From the NCBI RefSeq assembly GCF_900112185.1, contig NZ_FOKP01000005.1, positions 1 through 64,000 on the forward strand: a stretch of DNA of 64,000 bases, given 5' to 3'. Source of the DNA: Allobosea sp. CRIB-10 (GTDB taxonomy: Bacteria; Pseudomonadota; Alphaproteobacteria; Rhizobiales; Beijerinckiaceae). Below are positions 61,744 through 64,000 of this stretch, in pieces. Numbering within the stretch: position 1 is the first letter of the stretch; the number at the start of each line of letters is the position of its first letter. The notes under the pieces are model-generated. The model was not told the origin of the DNA and made no database searches. It saw only the letters and a program-made list of their open reading frames with translations. The translations under genes and the position numbers were made by a program.

Positions 61744-64000
61744 TTATGACGTTTCCTGTAGTCGTACGCGCGCGACGCCTATAGCCGCAAAGAAGCGAAC
61801 TCGCGTCGCTTCTCGCAGTCGAGCCAAGCCGAAACGGTCGCGCATTTGCTCCAGAATGTCTTCATCGGACAATCCGCCCGCCCTCAAATGTGGAAGTGCC
61901 AAGCTTGCCAGCTCGATCAATGGAATGTCGCCGTGATCGCGCTCGTCGGCGGACGATCTTCGGAAAGCCTGGATCGATGTTGGCACAGTGCCGGCAGGCC
62001 AGATCAGCTCGCGCTCATCGTCCTTCGTGCGCGGGAAGCGATTATCAATGGCGCGTGTCACCCTTTCAACGATCGCTGCGCCATTGCGCTGGTAACCATG
62101 AGCGCGCGCGATCCGCGTCACCAGCTGGTCGAGATAGAGCGGGCCTTCGATCGCCACGACGTGGGCAATCATCCTGCTCAGCTCGGGCAGGTAGCCGTTA
62201 TCATAAAACCGGATGGCGACGGGTTTAACGCCGCTTTCTGAAACATCGGCGATCCGGTAGACGGCTGGCCCCGCGGGTGGCTTCGGCGTAGATCGATTTT
62301 CCTGCAGCACGACGATCGGCTGCCCGGGACCAAACAGCATTCCCTGTTTCGCAGCGCTGAGCGCGGGGGGCGCTGTCAGAGAAAACTCGGGCTTCGGTTG
62401 TGGTTTGGGCGGACGCGCCTCTGTATCGAGGCGCGAGACGATCTCGCAGATGGCATCGAGATAATGCTTCCGCTCCGCGGGATTGGTCGATTGCCTCTGG
62501 AAAGGTGGGATCTTCCGGTACCAATCATCCGGATCGTCGAGCCTGGTCGAAACGATCGCTTCAATCATTCCTTCACGAAGAATGGACCGCTGCGGCTCCC
62601 AATCCTGCGTGTGGACTGCGATAACTGTCTCGCGGAACTCACGCAGGGCGGCGTGGAGTTCGACCGCGTTCAGCTTTCCGCTTCCAGTAAGAGCAGTCGG
62701 TTTCTCGACCGGCGGTTCGGTTGGGTCTTCGTCGGCCACGACAGGCTCGGGCTCGAATGCAGCCGCTTCCGTGCCGCTATCGGTGGCATCCTCTTCCAAG
62801 GCGATTGGCTGCGGTGATGCGGGAAGATCCTGCAGCGCCGAGAAGCGGTAGCCATCTTCGTATACCACTGGTGCCCGGCGCAGCTCCTCGAGGCGGTCGA
62901 CGAGGCGCTGCGTCTGAAGGTCTGCATTGTCGAACCAATCGGTCGACCAAACCCGAAGCAGGCGCCATCCGAGACCGGAGAGAACCTCTTCGCGCAGGCG
63001 GTCGCGATCGCGGGCGCTCTTGCTGGAATGATAGGCGGCACCGTCGCACTCGATGCCGGCGAGATAGCGCTCGCGATGATCCGGATGGCGGATGCCGAGA
63101 TCGATTTTGAACCCGGATACGCCGATCTGGTAATCGACTTCGTAGCCCTTCGCCCGCAGGCGATCGGCGACCTCCACCTCGAAATCAGAGTCGGGATTGG
63201 GACCGAGGCTGCTGCCTGCCATCTGCCCGCGCGTCTCAGCGTATTCGAGGTAGCGCTTTAAAACGTGTACGCCCTCCGAACTCGTCTCCCGCGGTTTGAT
63301 GTCGACGGAGCCGAACGAGGTGAAAAGCCCGATGCGGATCCGTGCCCGGCTGAAGAGCACATTCAAGCGGCGGTGGCCCTGCTTGCCGTTGATGGGGCCG
63401 AAGCGCTGGGCCACGACCGCGGCGCCCGGCTTGGGGCCGTATGTCATCGAGATCAGGATGAAATCGCGCTCATCGCCTTGGACGTTCTCCAGGTTCTTCA
63501 CGAAGAGCTGTTCGCCGCGCTCGGCGACCTTCTCGCGATAGAGCTCCACGAATGGGTCGTCGGCACCGAGTCTTCGGATCTCTTCGAAGATCAGGTCGCG
63601 CTGGTCGCTGTTGACCGCAACGATCCCCAGCGTTGGGATCGTCTCGACAGGATCCTCTGCATGATGTCGCATGAATAGGATGGCCTCCTCGGACACGGCC
63701 AGCGCCTCGGCTTGGTTGCGGCGCGCTTGGTTGTGCCCGTTCACGCGGATGAGGTCGACCGAGAAGGATCCCGGCTTCGCCATAGGGAAAGAGATCAGCT
63801 CGCTCTTGTAGAACTCGCGGTTGGAGAAGCTGATCAGGCTTTCGCAACGGCTGCGATAGTGCCAGCGCAGTAGGCGGGTCTCCCGAAACGTTTTCTGGCA
63901 GGCTTCCAAAATCGACTCGTCGTCGAGGTCCTCGAAGTCCCCCTCATCGTCCGCAACGGGGACGGGCTCGCCGGACCTGGAGAAAAAGTCGGTAGGCGGC
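61744..64000 (-). CDS. SF1 helicase with Vsr-like nuclease and DUF3320 domains (5' end outside window)
   Basis: At least 752 residues, continuing past 64000 without stop (PPTDFFSRS...DDESILEACQK at the edge). Parts in order: helicase motifs IV-VI (LLRWHYRSRCESLISFSNRE, VKNLENVQGDERDFILISMT, RRLNVLFSRARIRIGLFTSF); a Vsr/MTES_1575-like endonuclease (GFKIDLGIRHP, YLAGIECDGAAYHSSKSARD, GWRLLRVWSTDWF); a linker; and a C-terminal DUF3320 (IAHVVAIEGPLYLDQLVTRI, FPRTKDDERELIWPAG). Such DUF4011/DUF3320 helicases are common in defence islands. The AddB-like gene follows after about 180 bases. Confidence 0.88.
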   Translation of the reverse strand, partial: PPTDFFSRSGEPVPVADDEGDFEDLDDESILEACQKTFRETRLLRWHYRSRCESLISFSNREFYKSELISFPMAKPGSFSVDLIRVNGHNQARRNQAEALAVSEEAILFMRHHAEDPVETIPTLGIVAVNSDQRDLIFEEIRRLGADDPFVELYREKVAERGEQLFVKNLENVQGDERDFILISMTYGPKPGAAVVAQRFGPINGKQGHRRLNVLFSRARIRIGLFTSFGSVDIKPRETSSEGVHVLKRYLEYAETRGQMAGSSLGPNPDSDFEVEVADRLRAKGYEVDYQIGVSGFKIDLGIRHPDHRERYLAGIECDGAAYHSSKSARDRDRLREEVLSGLGWRLLRVWSTDWFDNADLQTQRLVDRLEELRRAPVVYEDGYRFSALQDLPASPQPIALEEDATDSGTEAAAFEPEPVVADEDPTEPPVEKPTALTGSGKLNAVELHAALREFRETVIAVHTQDWEPQRSILREGMIEAIVSTRLDDPDDWYRKIPPFQRQSTNPAERKHYLDAICEIVSRLDTEARPPKPQPKPEFSLTAPPALSAAKQGMLFGPGQPIVVLQENRSTPKPPAGPAVYRIADVSESGVKPVAIRFYDNGYLPELSRMIAHVVAIEGPLYLDQLVTRIARAHGYQRNGAAIVERVTRAIDNRFPRTKDDERELIWPAGTVPTSIQAFRRSSADERDHGDIPLIELASLALPHLRAGGLSDEDILEQMRDRFGLARLREATRVRFFAAIGVARVRLQETS

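Noticed and set aside
1..64000. CRISPR array, tRNA or rRNA genes
   Set aside because: No regularly spaced repeats and no tRNA-like cloverleaf or rRNA stretch were recognised by eye; tRNAs in particular could be missed without a covariance search.

Overview
The window is GC-rich alphaproteobacterial DNA, probably Hyphomicrobiales (Bosea/Methylobacterium-like at a guess). Three things point that way: a perfect GAAC-N7-GAAC (GTTC-N7-GTTC) SOS box in front of umuDC, a GTCATTCCCGG-type interspersed palindrome between two phage genes, and a rhizobial-style RpoH promoter in front of an hsp20 operon. Genus is not resolvable from the sequence alone.

Layout. (1) 1-15.3 kb: all-plus-strand structural module of a prophage with a P2-like contractile tail (tail-tip/fibre genes, sheath, tube, frameshifted chaperone, tape measure, gpU-X-D) followed by an HK97-type head module (terminase, portal, protease, major capsid). 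(2) At 15.3 kb the capsid gene is cut about three quarters through, and a large serine recombinase starts at the break. This looks like one end (attL) of an integrated element that used the capsid gene as its target. The missing capsid 3' end is not in the window, so the element is at least 48.7 kb and runs off the right edge. (3) 17-24 kb: poorly characterised island genes (XRE regulator, DUF6878-like, DUF6915-like, a PcfJ-like/beta-flower-like/J-domain operon). (4) 24-29 kb: a repair and mutagenesis cassette (DUF3606, ATP-dependent DNA ligase, umuDC with SOS box) plus an unknown divergent pair. (5) 29-31.4 kb: decayed metabolic genes (xanthine dehydrogenase fragment, cupin, cyclophilin-like, truncated F420-type reductase).

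(6) 31.1-47.4 kb: a stress-tolerance island resembling the transmissible locus of stress tolerance (tLST/LHR). It is in two parts. One is IS-scarred (KefB-like antiporter, thioredoxin, protease fragment, two YfdX, Hsp20 tail). The other is intact (NDUFS4-like, HdeD, HPF-sigma fusion, ClpK, FtsH, MarR, three Hsp20, PsiE). FtsH, ClpK and Hsp20 would form a protein disaggregation and turnover set. (7) 47.7-49.3 kb: a resolvase with a candidate res site and an IS6-family element. (8) 50-64 kb: a probable defence region. It holds a P-loop protein, a bacterial ubiquitin-like conjugation operon (multi-ubiquitin, E2-E1-like fusion, DUF6527), an Xre-RES toxin-antitoxin pair, and a minus-strand trio of an AddA-like helicase-nuclease, an AddB-like nuclease and an SF1 helicase with Vsr-like and DUF3320 domains that is cut by the window edge.

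No tRNA, rRNA or CRISPR array was recognised. The most noteworthy points are the capsid-disrupting integration, a canonical -1 frameshift heptamer in the tail chaperone gene, the HPF-sigma fusion beside ClpK/FtsH, the multi-ubiquitin operon, the AddAB-like plus DUF3320 trio, and a hairpin that would bury a ribosome binding site. All family assignments are from reading the sequence; no database search was run.
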